DNA of 10,476 nucleotides from Armatimonadota bacterium (GCA_030833025.1 JAURHZ010000064.1:1-10476); one strand, 5' to 3'; counted from the stretch's first letter, positions 1 to 6,446 are shown. The notes: a model not told the origin generated them from the sequence alone. Numbers and translations are program-made.

Positions 1-407
1 CAAGAATGTTCAACGATGCCTCCTACGCAGTATCGCATTGATTGATTCGACAAGCGAAACCGACAGCGCCCCCCAAATTGCGGGCAGCAACACTGCCATC
101 GCGACGGTTACAAAAGATGTGCGCACTGCGTAAACATTATCAGAAATTGCCGTTCATGTAACGGATAGTAACTAGTAAGGATGCTCACCTTCGAATCAAC
201 GGATGTACACAACTGCGGTAAGGTGTCATGTTGGTGTCAAACGTTGGTGATGTGTAGTGCCAGGAGGCAAAATTGGTCTAAACCGGCAACAAATGGTTAA
301 CATCGCCGTAGATTTTGTCAGTGATGTTCTTCTGCCACCCATGAACCTCAACAGGAACATACACGTCTTTAGATAACCCGCAAACTGACAGTGATGGAGT
401 ACACCTC
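1..407. other. Left-edge region without a convincing gene
   Basis: No ORF here looks like a known family. The + strand is open in one frame from the left edge to a TAA at 131-133, which could be the last ~43 codons of an upstream gene, but the peptide is unremarkable. On the minus strand a 38-codon ORF (10-126) encodes a membrane-segment-like peptide; it is treated as a finding. A near-perfect Shine-Dalgarno AGGAGG lies at 262-267 but leads only to TTG-GTC-TAA. A 27-codon ORF (293-376) lies just upstream of the LTxxQ gene and lacks a well-placed ribosome binding site. The promoter of the LTxxQ gene presumably lies here, but I could not pick a convincing -35/-10 pair. Confidence 0.5.
396..399 (+). 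promoter_or_regulatory. Ribosome binding site of the LTxxQ gene
   Basis: GGAG lies 8 nt before the ATG at 408. It fixes the start directly ahead of a well-formed signal peptide. Confidence 0.7.
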
Positions 408-1007
408 ATGAACAATAAGTTGATATGTCTTGGAGCTTTGTCGCTCTTTATGATCTCCGGTAGTTTCGCACAGGCTGGAACCAAGCCAAAGGGTCAACGC
501 CCGGCAAATGCCAAGGCAAAGGCTCGGACAATCGATGCATCCGATGTCGAAACTGCCCTCAAGGACATCACCCTTTCTGAAGAACAGAAAACCAAGGTTG
601 CAGACTTGGTCAAGGAGTTCATCAGCGGTGTGAATGGTGCTTTGACGCTAGAGCAACAGGACCAGCTGAAGACCGCACTTGCAAAGGCTGCCACTCCTAA
701 GAGCCCAGCCGAGAACATCATCACTTCCTTGTCCGCAGCAGTTGCTCTGACACCTGAGCAGGAGTTGAAAGTCAAGCCGATTATTGAAGATGCTCTAAAG
801 TCCCTACGTGACAAAGCAAAGGGTCTGGAAGCCAATGAGCGTAAGCAAGTGACCGAGCAGACGATGTCTGATCTTAAGACGGCACTGCGTGGCACGCTGA
901 CTGCCGAGCAGCAAGGTAAGCTTGGCGACTGGAAGCCAACTATGCGTGGTCGTGGACAAGCGCAGCCAGGTGGCGGCGCAAACGGCAAGAAGCCCGGAAA
1001 GCCGTAG
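408..1007 (+). CDS. Secreted LTxxQ-motif (Spy/CpxP-like) helical repeat protein
   Basis: A 199-residue exported protein. Residues 1-23 form a signal peptide (Lys4, hydrophobic core, FAQA/G cleavage site). A Lys/Ala-rich stretch follows (24-41). Four LTxxQ-type motifs come next: LSEEQ (56-60), LTLEQ (79-83), LTPEQ (114-118) and LTAEQ (164-168), each opening a charged amphipathic helix. The Gly/Pro/Lys-rich tail (178-199) is probably disordered and very basic. In the Spy/CpxP family these motifs mark periplasmic helical-hairpin chaperones or stress sensors; that role here is inference, because the motif is short and also occurs in unrelated secreted helical proteins. Motif order suggests a two-fold internal duplication (about 54-92 and 112-172). 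The start is supported by GGAG at 396-399, 8 nt before ATG. The gene stands alone and ends at a strong terminator. Confidence 0.85.
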   Translation: MNNKLICLGALSLFMISGSFAQAGTKPKGQRPANAKAKARTIDASDVETALKDITLSEEQKTKVADLVKEFISGVNGALTLEQQDQLKTALAKAATPKSPAENIITSLSAAVALTPEQELKVKPIIEDALKSLRDKAKGLEANERKQVTEQTMSDLKTALRGTLTAEQQGKLGDWKPTMRGRGQAQPGGGANGKKPGKP

Positions 1008-1020
1008 TCCTAGTTTATTC

Positions 1021-1072
1021 GCCCTGTGATACGCGGAAGCGGTTCCACGTATCGCAGGGCTTTGTTGTTTTA
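1021..1072 (+). terminator. Rho-independent terminator after the LTxxQ gene
   Basis: The two arms 1021-1040 and 1041-1060 pair along most of their length (GCCCTG with CAGGGC, GATACG with CGTATC, GGAA with TTCC), with one G-U pair and one mismatch. The T-rich tract TTTGTTGTTTT follows. The hairpin lies between two convergent stop codons (1007 and 1077). The T tract exists only on the + side, so it mainly serves the LTxxQ gene. Confidence 0.9.
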
Positions 1073-1076
1073 GGCA

Positions 1077-1859
1077 TCACAGTTCCGCTAGCGTTGCGAT
1101 GATCCGCCCAGGGGTGAGTAAACCCGTAGCGGCTAAAGCCTGTTCCCGTGATGTCACTCCCGTTAGGACGCACGCCGATTGCATCCCTACACGATTTGCA
1201 CACGCTATATCGGTATCCAAGCGGTCACCAACCATGATTGCATCACCCGCGACAGTCCCGGTCTGTTTTAGCAAAAATTCTAGTCCCAGCGGTTCGGGCT
1301 TCCCTATCGTGATGGGCTCGCATTCTGATGCAGCAGCAATCGCAGCGACGATACTGCCTCCTCCAGGGATTACGCCGGTTTCCGTTGGGTACTGGGTATC
1401 GCGATTTGTTGCAATAAAGCTTCCCGTCCGCAGAATCACCTGCTGGGCGCGAAACAATGTTTCGTACGTAAAGCCTTTATCAAGCCCTGCAACGACGGCT
1501 TCACAGGCGGAATCTAAGTCTTGATTCATATCCCAGGTGATGACTTTGATCCCGACCGCTTCCAGTTCATCAACCAAACCACCACCACCAACGACGAAAA
1601 CCGTCTTGATATCGGTATTCGCTGCCATCCAGGATGCTGTGGCGCTTGCACTAGTCACGATTTCATCTGGTGAAACATCGATGCCAAATCCGCCAAGCTT
1701 ATCGGCATAGAACTGACGCGTCTGCGTCGAATTGTTCGTGAGGTAGCGGATGATAGAGCCGAATTCCTTGAGGCGCGAAATGGCGGGAGGCGCATCAGGA
1801 AGAGGCGTATTTCCAAGAAACAGAACGCCATCCATGTCGAATACAACTAAGCGGTACAT
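1077..1859 (-). CDS. HAD-superfamily hydrolase, subfamily IIA (NagD/PNPase-like sugar phosphatase)
   Basis: A 260-residue cytoplasmic phosphatase, the usual length for the HAD-IIA (NagD / p-nitrophenylphosphatase) group. All four HAD motifs are visible: motif I DMDGV with nucleophile Asp8 and acid/base Asp10; motif II TNNS at 41-44; motif III Lys187 in IGKPEP; motif IV GDRLDTD at 211-217 with the Mg-binding aspartates. The C2-type cap lies between motifs II and III (about 60-180). The family removes phosphate from small sugar phosphates, nucleotides or 2-phosphoglycolate; the substrate cannot be read from sequence. The ATG at 1857-1859 is followed at once by the motif I strand, so the start is secure, but there is almost no Shine-Dalgarno upstream. 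The gene is monocistronic and divergent from the gtrA-rng unit. Confidence 0.93.
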   Translation of the reverse strand: MYRLVVFDMDGVLFLGNTPLPDAPPAISRLKEFGSIIRYLTNNSTQTRQFYADKLGGFGIDVSPDEIVTSASATASWMAANTDIKTVFVVGGGGLVDELEAVGIKVITWDMNQDLDSACEAVVAGLDKGFTYETLFRAQQVILRTGSFIATNRDTQYPTETGVIPGGGSIVAAIAAASECEPITIGKPEPLGLEFLLKQTGTVAGDAIMVGDRLDTDIACANRVGMQSACVLTGVTSREQALAATGLLTPGRIIATLAEL

Positions 1860-2010
1860 GCCTAGTAATTACCATGGACCCACTTGTCATGGCTTATCGG
1901 AAGCAGTTAACACGGCTTCGCTGGATTGGCGATGTGCTCTCATTCAAAAAGTTGATGCTGGAGGTTTGTGTGAACCCCCTGGTGCTTGTACTCACTTACA
2001 GTTCTGTGTA

Positions 2011-2033
2011 GTAAGCATCGCCGGCGTACTTAC
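2011..2033. repeat. Nested inverted repeat upstream of the gtrA promoter
   Basis: Outer arms GTAAG (2011-2015) and CTTAC (2029-2033) flank an 8-bp perfect palindrome CGCCGGCG (2019-2026). The spacers are 3 and 2 nt, so the two symmetry centres are offset by half a base. It is centred about 50 nt upstream of the -10 box of gtrA, a typical position for a regulator site. Function as an operator is inference. Confidence 0.4.
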
Positions 2034-2072
2034 CAGCGGCCAAGTTCACACCCACCGCCGTTACATGTACCG

Positions 2073-2093
2073 TATAATGGTACGTGCAAAGGG
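2073..2093 (+). promoter_or_regulatory. -10 box and ribosome binding site deciding the gtrA start
   Basis: A perfect TATAAT lies at 2073-2078, without a good -35 at standard spacing. AAAGGG at 2088-2093 lies 10 nt before GTG at 2104. If this promoter is used, the in-frame ATG codons at 2065 and 2077 are upstream of the transcript start, which leaves GTG 2104 as the start. The -10 is seen; its activity is inferred. Confidence 0.5.
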
Positions 2094-2103
2094 TTTTGTT
2101 TCA

Positions 2104-2610
2104 GTGATAAGCAAATTGCGGGATGCCGCGGTTGCTCGTCCTGGGCTTGTGCAGCTTGGTAAGTTTTTGATTGTAGGGGCATCGTCGTTTGTCATCGATG
2201 CCGGATCCTTCAACATCCTTTTTTACAAGCTTCACCTTCCACTACTCTTTGCCAAAACGATCACGTTTATGTTCGGAGTGACCAACGGGTTCATTTGGAA
2301 TCGTCGTTGGACCTTTCGTGGACGTGTTGGTACTGCGGCAAAGCAGTATCCGAAATTCGTCTTGACCAACATGGTTGGCTTGGTCTTGAACCTGACCATC
2401 ATGACTGGCACATTGGTTTTGGCAGCACGTGCCGGGTTTGCGCACGGCGACTTTAATCCGTCGCAGGTTCCCGGTATGTTGATGACTGCAGAGGGCCGAA
2501 AAGCCTTCGACCCATTGGTAGTTTTTGCAGCTTTGGTAGTAGCAACAGTTTTTGTGACGGCTTGGAACTTCACGGCGGCGCGCCTGATTACATTCCGAGA
2601 CCAGTCGTAA
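2104..2610 (+). CDS. GtrA-like small polytopic membrane protein
   Basis: With the GTG start at 2104 this is a 168-residue inner-membrane protein of the GtrA family (usual length about 120-170). Four membrane segments are apparent, near residues 20-39, 45-64, 85-108 and 138-157. The family signature NGFIWNRRWTF follows segment 2 (61-71), and its counterpart WNFTAARLITF ends the protein (154-164). GtrA-like proteins are thought to carry or flip polyprenyl-phosphate-linked sugars for cell-surface glycosylation; no glycosyltransferase is adjacent, so the sugar is unknown. The loop between segments 3 and 4 is long (about 109-136). An alternative upstream ATG (2077) would add nine residues. It lies 30 nt ahead of the RNase gene on the same strand with no terminator between them, so co-transcription is likely. 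Confidence 0.85.
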   Translation: MISKLRDAAVARPGLVQLGKFLIVGASSFVIDAGSFNILFYKLHLPLLFAKTITFMFGVTNGFIWNRRWTFRGRVGTAAKQYPKFVLTNMVGLVLNLTIMTGTLVLAARAGFAHGDFNPSQVPGMLMTAEGRKAFDPLVVFAALVVATVFVTAWNFTAARLITFRDQS

Positions 2611-2628
2611 CCTATTCGCATTTAGTGC

Positions 2629-2640
2629 AGAGGAGCCATT
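2629..2640 (+). promoter_or_regulatory. Ribosome binding site fixing the TTG start of the RNase gene
   Basis: AGAGGAG (2629-2635) lies 5 nt before TTG at 2641, the strongest Shine-Dalgarno in the window. The next upstream triplet, ATT at 2638, would be only 2 nt away and is less likely. Confidence 0.7.
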
Positions 2641-4473
2641 TTGGTATCCAAAGAAATCATCGTAAATGGTGATCCGCGGGAAACCCGGATTGCCGTCCGT
2701 GAAGACGGAAGACTCGTAGAATTACACATCGAACGCGGCGAGCGTGTCGTTGGAAGTATCTTCAAGGGCCGTGTAGATAACGTTGTAGCTGGCCAAGATG
2801 CCGCATTTGTTGACATCGGACTAGAACGCAACGCTTATCTGGCTGCAGGTGACATTGTGTCGCCGGGTGACCTCGATGAAGATGATTCGTTCGATCGCCG
2901 TGGCAGACGTCCACGCCCGACCGTTCCGATCAAAAACTTGGTTCGCCGTAACCAAGAGGTTTTAGTTCAGGTCATTAAAGGCCCTCGTGGCACAAAGGGA
3001 TCGCGTGTTTCGACGCGCATCTCATTGCCAGGGCGCTATTTGGTGTTCATGCCAGATGAAAACTCAACTGGTGTGTCCCGCAAGATCGATGACCCTAAAG
3101 AGCGTGATCGTCTAAAGCGTATTGTCGAAGGTATCCGTCACCCAGGCTATGGACTGATTGTCCGTACCGAAGCTGAGGGCAAGACTGAGCGTGAGCTACG
3201 TCAGGACCTAGAGTACCTCGAGCAAACCTGGGCAACCGTAAAGCAATCAGCTGATTCTGTCCGCGCACCAGCGTTGGTCTACCAAGACTTGACGCTCCTC
3301 TTCCGCATCTTGCGGGATGCGTTCGGCTCTGATGTTGACCGGCTGATTCTGGATAATCCTGAGGACTACAAGAAAGCACATGAGCTGCTTGACTTCTTCG
3401 GTCCGTCGCTCAAGGATCGCGTAGTTCTCTTTGACTCACACATCCCGATTTTTGACCATTTCCACATCGAACAGGAAATGAACCAGCAGCTGCGCCGAAG
3501 GGTTCCACTCAAGTCCGGTGGCTATCTGATTATCGACCAGACCGAAGCACTGGTCGCAATCGATGTCAACTCAGGCAAGTTTGGTGGAAAAACCGAAGGT
3601 CTGTCCGACACGATTGTTCAAACCAACCTCGAAGCGGTCAATGAAATCGCGCGCCAGCTCCGCTTGCGTGACATGGGCGGTATTCTCGTCCTTGACCTCA
3701 TTGACATGAACAATGCATCCGACCGCCGCAAGGTGGAAGTTGCACTCGAAGCTGCGTTCAAGACCGATAAAAACCGCTGTAAAGTCAGCCACATCTCGCC
3801 TCTTGGCTTGATCGAAATGACGCGTAAGCGCACCGGTGAGACCGTCAATGAGCAAATGGATGTCCCCTGCCCCTACTGCTCCGGTAGTGGTCGGGTACAG
3901 TCACCAGAATCCGTTGCATTCACCATCCAGCGCGAAATTCGTCGTCAAGCAAAGACGAACACCGCCGAAGCATTCCACGTAACCTGCCATCCGTTAGTAG
4001 CGGCTGCGTTGGTCGGCGATGGCGGTGATGACATCGAACAGCTCGAGCACTTTATCGAGCGCGGTGTCTACATCCGCTCTACAACAGACATCCATATGGA
4101 GAAGTTTGATATCCAGCCTGGCTCAATGGATGACTTTGACCGCAGACTTGCAACCTTCCGACCGGGTCAGACAGTAGATGCCCGAATCGTTAGCGTTGGT
4201 GACACGCCAACATCAACGGCCGCTGGAATCACTGAAACCGGTCTCGTGATTCACTTCCAACAGGGAAGCCGTCAGCTGGGTCAATCCGTTCGCCTAAAGG
4301 TGACTGGAACTGGACGCTCATCTGCTACGGGAGAAATCCTAAACCGCGATCGCAATAACGAAAATCAGCCAAGGCCGCATGTCGCTGCGACATCGGAAGG
4401 CGCGATGACATCAAGACCAAATGATGGCCATAATCGCCGGCGCCGACGTCGTAGTCCACGGGAAAACGGATAG
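2641..4473 (+). CDS. rng: Ribonuclease E/G family endoribonuclease with TRAM-like C-terminus and Arg tail
   Basis: A 610-residue single-strand-specific endoribonuclease acting in mRNA decay and rRNA/tRNA maturation. The N-terminus (SKEIIVNG...TRIAV) is typical of RNase G. An S1 RNA-binding domain spans about 36-123 (GSIFKGRVDNVV...AAFVDIG). The catalytic DNase I-like core follows: Asp308 in AIDVN and Asp352 in LDLIDM correspond to the Mg-binding pair Asp303/Asp346 of E. coli RNase E. The Zn-link is Cys410/Cys413 (CPYCSGSG). Residues about 506-567 look like a TRAM/OB domain (GQTVDARIVSV...TGLVIHF...GQSVRLKV...GEI). The last 15 residues contain six consecutive arginines (599-604). It is longer than E. 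coli RNase G (about 489) and lacks the ~500-residue scaffold of RNase E. The TTG start is supported by a strong ribosome binding site. Confidence 0.96.
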   Translation: MVSKEIIVNGDPRETRIAVREDGRLVELHIERGERVVGSIFKGRVDNVVAGQDAAFVDIGLERNAYLAAGDIVSPGDLDEDDSFDRRGRRPRPTVPIKNLVRRNQEVLVQVIKGPRGTKGSRVSTRISLPGRYLVFMPDENSTGVSRKIDDPKERDRLKRIVEGIRHPGYGLIVRTEAEGKTERELRQDLEYLEQTWATVKQSADSVRAPALVYQDLTLLFRILRDAFGSDVDRLILDNPEDYKKAHELLDFFGPSLKDRVVLFDSHIPIFDHFHIEQEMNQQLRRRVPLKSGGYLIIDQTEALVAIDVNSGKFGGKTEGLSDTIVQTNLEAVNEIARQLRLRDMGGILVLDLIDMNNASDRRKVEVALEAAFKTDKNRCKVSHISPLGLIEMTRKRTGETVNEQMDVPCPYCSGSGRVQSPESVAFTIQREIRRQAKTNTAEAFHVTCHPLVAAALVGDGGDDIEQLEHFIERGVYIRSTTDIHMEKFDIQPGSMDDFDRRLATFRPGQTVDARIVSVGDTPTSTAAGITETGLVIHFQQGSRQLGQSVRLKVTGTGRSSATGEILNRDRNNENQPRPHVAATSEGAMTSRPNDGHNRRRRRRSPRENG

Positions 4474-4503
4474 TCTTTCACGGATCGACTGTGGTAAATG
4501 ACG

Positions 4504-4533
4504 AAACCCGGGCCTTACACCCGGGTTTTTCTT
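4504..4533 (+). terminator. Rho-independent terminator after the RNase gene
   Basis: A perfect 9-bp stem, AAACCCGGG (4504-4512) with CCCGGGTTT (4520-4528), has a 7-nt loop and continues into T's (TTTTTCTT). It lies between convergent genes and overlaps the stop codon (4532-4534) of the minus-strand thioredoxin-like gene. On that strand only three T's follow, so minus-strand termination would be weaker. Confidence 0.9.
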
Positions 4534-5206
4534 ATTCTGAAAGTAGCGGTGCAAGTCGCCTGTCACCACTGAACCATCCTGCAAATGCATCCCGGACCTT
4601 GCCATCCGCACCCGTAACAATAAGCGTCGGATACGCATCGCAACCAAGCACTTTACGAGCATTCATCCCAGCATCTTTACGCCCAGCTGGATCCCAGAGG
4701 GCTAGCATGGTTGTAGGCAGAGTTTTCACCGATGCTTTCCAAGCAGCCTCATCGGTGCGGACGCAAAGTGCATAGACTTTGATACCCGGTTTGGACTTTG
4801 CTGCTGCTGCAGCGATTAGCGGAAGTGCCCGCATCGCGGGCTTGCTTCCCGGGTGGTAAAGAACAATCACAGCCTGCTCTGTAACGAGGCTTGAAAGCTC
4901 GATTTGTTTTCCATCTGAATGTCGGATGACGCTATAAGCCGGCAAGTTATCCCCGGTAGCAATCAGTTCACCACGTATGGTGAGGGGCGCTTTCGGATTC
5001 ACTGAAGGGGCAGCCCCGGCGCGTGTTGGACTAGGCTTTGCAGGTGTTTTCTTTCCAGCGGCGTTAGGTGGCTTTGGCACTGAATTAGGCTTTGCCTGTG
5101 ACTTACCCGATGTTTTCCCTAGCTTTGCGGTCTGTCCCGCAAACACGCTGTTTTGCGCAGCAGCGATCATGAGTGTAGCCGCCACCAATGCAATGCTAAC
5201 TTTCAT
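4532..5206 (-). CDS. Exported thioredoxin-fold protein lacking the CxxC active site
   Basis: A 224-residue exported protein. Residues 1-23 form a signal peptide (Lys2, hydrophobic core, SVFA/G cleavage). A Lys/Pro/Ala-rich linker follows (24-73), then a thioredoxin-like domain (about 74-224) of the AhpC/TSA-TlpA type. Recognisable pieces are the strand AVIVLYHPGSKPAMRALPLI (112-131), where TlpA-like proteins carry WCxxC; the helix-strand unit ending at GIKVYALCV (141-149); the cis-Pro motif AYPTLIV (191-197, Pro193); and DGKVRDAFAGW (201-211). The CxxC position reads PGSKP, so no dithiol is present. Two cysteines remain, Cys148 and Cys189. A non-redox binding role, or use of Cys189 near the cis-Pro, is inference. 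The start is supported by AAAGGTG on the minus strand (5214-5220), 7 nt upstream. Confidence 0.85.
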   Translation of the reverse strand: MKVSIALVAATLMIAAAQNSVFAGQTAKLGKTSGKSQAKPNSVPKPPNAAGKKTPAKPSPTRAGAAPSVNPKAPLTIRGELIATGDNLPAYSVIRHSDGKQIELSSLVTEQAVIVLYHPGSKPAMRALPLIAAAAAKSKPGIKVYALCVRTDEAAWKASVKTLPTTMLALWDPAGRKDAGMNARKVLGCDAYPTLIVTGADGKVRDAFAGWFSGDRRLAPLLSE

Positions 5207-5213
5207 CGGAATT

Positions 5214-5220
5214 CACCTTT
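5214..5220 (-). promoter_or_regulatory. Ribosome binding site of the thioredoxin-fold gene
   Basis: On the minus strand AAAGGTG lies 7 nt before the ATG at 5206. It fixes the start ahead of the signal peptide. Confidence 0.6.
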
Positions 5221-5296
5221 TCGGAATGGATTGAAAATGCTACCATGCACCGTCTGGTGGATGTCCATTCATCGGTCAATTGTATATGTTAGAGAG

Positions 5297-5320
5297 CGCG
5301 CAATGACTGCGCGTCTGGAG
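5297..5320 (+). promoter_or_regulatory. Stem-loop and ribosome binding site upstream of the Gfo/Idh/MocA gene
   Basis: CGCGCA (5297-5302) and TGCGCG (5308-5313) are perfect inverted arms around a 5-nt loop. GGAG follows at 5317-5320, 5 nt before ATG 5326. The stem sits 3 nt upstream of the ribosome binding site. It may be an operator half-site pair or an RNA hairpin affecting translation. The ribosome binding site is secure; the role of the stem is inference. Confidence 0.5.
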
Positions 5321-5325
5321 TAACC

Positions 5326-6423
5326 ATGGATACGGAAATCACAGTCATCAGTGACTCCGCGAATGAAGCACCGGTAAAGCCGCTTCGCGTTGCATTTATC
5401 GGTTGCGGTGGTATCGCGCAAACACATATCAGCTACCTCAAGAAGATGCCTGGCGTGTCCATCATCGCTGGTGCAGACCTTCGTCAGGCTGCCCTCGACC
5501 ATATGCACACCGCACATGGCGTTGCAAAGGACCACCTCTTTACATCCTTTGATGAGATGCTTGCAACGGTCGGCTCTGAAATCGATGCCGTTTCCGTGTG
5601 TACATCCAATGGCGCTCACGCTCCAGCAGTCATCGCAGTTGCCAAGGCTGGCAAGGATATGCTTTGCGAAAAGCCAATCGCGATGAGTGCTCAGGAAGCT
5701 GAAGGCATGGTTGCTGCGGTCAAGGCAGCAGGTGTCAAGTTTGTGATGGGCTTCCAGCATCGCTACGAGCCACGCTCGAAGTATGTCCGTGACCTCGTCG
5801 AATCCGGCGCCCTCGGAAAGATTATGTACGTCCGTGCACAGGCACTCCGCCGCCGTGGCATCCCGAACTGGGGCGTCTTTGGCCGCAAAGAGCTGCAGGG
5901 TGGCGGTCCACTGATCGACATCGGTGTACACATCCTCGATACTGCGTACTCCCTCATCGGCAACCCAACCCCTGTGACCTGTACCGGTAACACATTTACA
6001 TGGCATGGTAACAAGGCATCTGATGTCAAGTCCGTTTGGCCAAACTGGGACTGGGAAACATACACCGTTGAGGACCTCGCGGTCGGTATGATTCGCTTTG
6101 ACAACGGCACAATGCTCACCCTCGAGTCAAGCTTTGTTGCGCACATCAAGGAAGATGTCTTTGACATCCAGATCATGGGTGAAAAGGGCGGCATCATCTG
6201 GAGCACCAGTGAGACGTTTAGCGACATCAACACCTACATGATGAACGGCAAGCCTGAGTTCATCCCGACTTGGGACATGTGGGAATACAAGATGCGGCAC
6301 TTTGTGGAAGTCGTCCGTGATGGCCGTGAGAACGAGTGCCCAATTGAGCATGGCTTTATGGTTATGAAGATGCTGTCGGGCATTTATGCATCGGCTGCTG
6401 AAGGCAAGGAAGTCGCTCTCTAA
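5326..6423 (+). CDS. Gfo/Idh/MocA family NAD(P)-dependent sugar/inositol-type oxidoreductase
   Basis: A 365-residue cytoplasmic dehydrogenase of normal family length. The N-terminal Rossmann fold carries the dinucleotide loop GCGGIA (26-31) after strand RVAFI, and Asp51 ends strand 2. The family motif CEKPIAM (114-120) contains Lys116, the usual catalytic or cofactor-contacting lysine. The C-terminal alpha/beta domain has FQHRY (143-147) and the D-I-G-V-H signature (198-202), the usual substrate-binding and catalytic Asp/His pair. Members oxidise or reduce sugars, inositols, glucuronides or related polyols; the substrate here cannot be assigned. A 10-18 residue N-terminal extension precedes the Rossmann fold. 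The gene stands alone between its own GGAG ribosome binding site and a strong terminator. Confidence 0.95.
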   Translation: MDTEITVISDSANEAPVKPLRVAFIGCGGIAQTHISYLKKMPGVSIIAGADLRQAALDHMHTAHGVAKDHLFTSFDEMLATVGSEIDAVSVCTSNGAHAPAVIAVAKAGKDMLCEKPIAMSAQEAEGMVAAVKAAGVKFVMGFQHRYEPRSKYVRDLVESGALGKIMYVRAQALRRRGIPNWGVFGRKELQGGGPLIDIGVHILDTAYSLIGNPTPVTCTGNTFTWHGNKASDVKSVWPNWDWETYTVEDLAVGMIRFDNGTMLTLESSFVAHIKEDVFDIQIMGEKGGIIWSTSETFSDINTYMMNGKPEFIPTWDMWEYKMRHFVEVVRDGRENECPIEHGFMVMKMLSGIYASAAEGKEVAL

Positions 6424-6446
6424 GCGACATACTGAGTGGACAATAC

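Larger units (their letters stand above)
1860..2103. other. Divergent intergenic region between HAD phosphatase and gtrA
   Basis: This 244-nt gap separates two divergent starts. The + strand frame of gtrA stays open back to 1750, inside the HAD gene, but codons before about 2104 do not resemble GtrA proteins. It contains an imperfect palindrome (2011-2033), a consensus -10 hexamer (2073-2078) and a 45-codon ORF of doubtful status (1874-2011). I see no RNA gene. Confidence 0.55.

Noticed and set aside
278..484. 68-codon minus-strand ORF over the start of the LTxxQ gene
   Set aside because: It runs antisense to the ribosome binding site and signal peptide of a well-supported gene, and its product has no family features.
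494..988. 164-codon minus-strand ORF antisense to the LTxxQ gene
   Set aside because: Ser/Arg/Cys-rich product typical of antisense translation. The + strand frame has a signal peptide and repeated motifs.
1750..2103. N-terminal extension of the GtrA protein to 286 residues
   Set aside because: The extra 118 codons overlap the HAD gene, include a consensus -10 box and resemble no GtrA family member.
5269..6006. 245-codon minus-strand ORF inside the Gfo/Idh/MocA gene
   Set aside because: Cys/His-rich antisense shadow of a clearly recognised dehydrogenase; no domain match.
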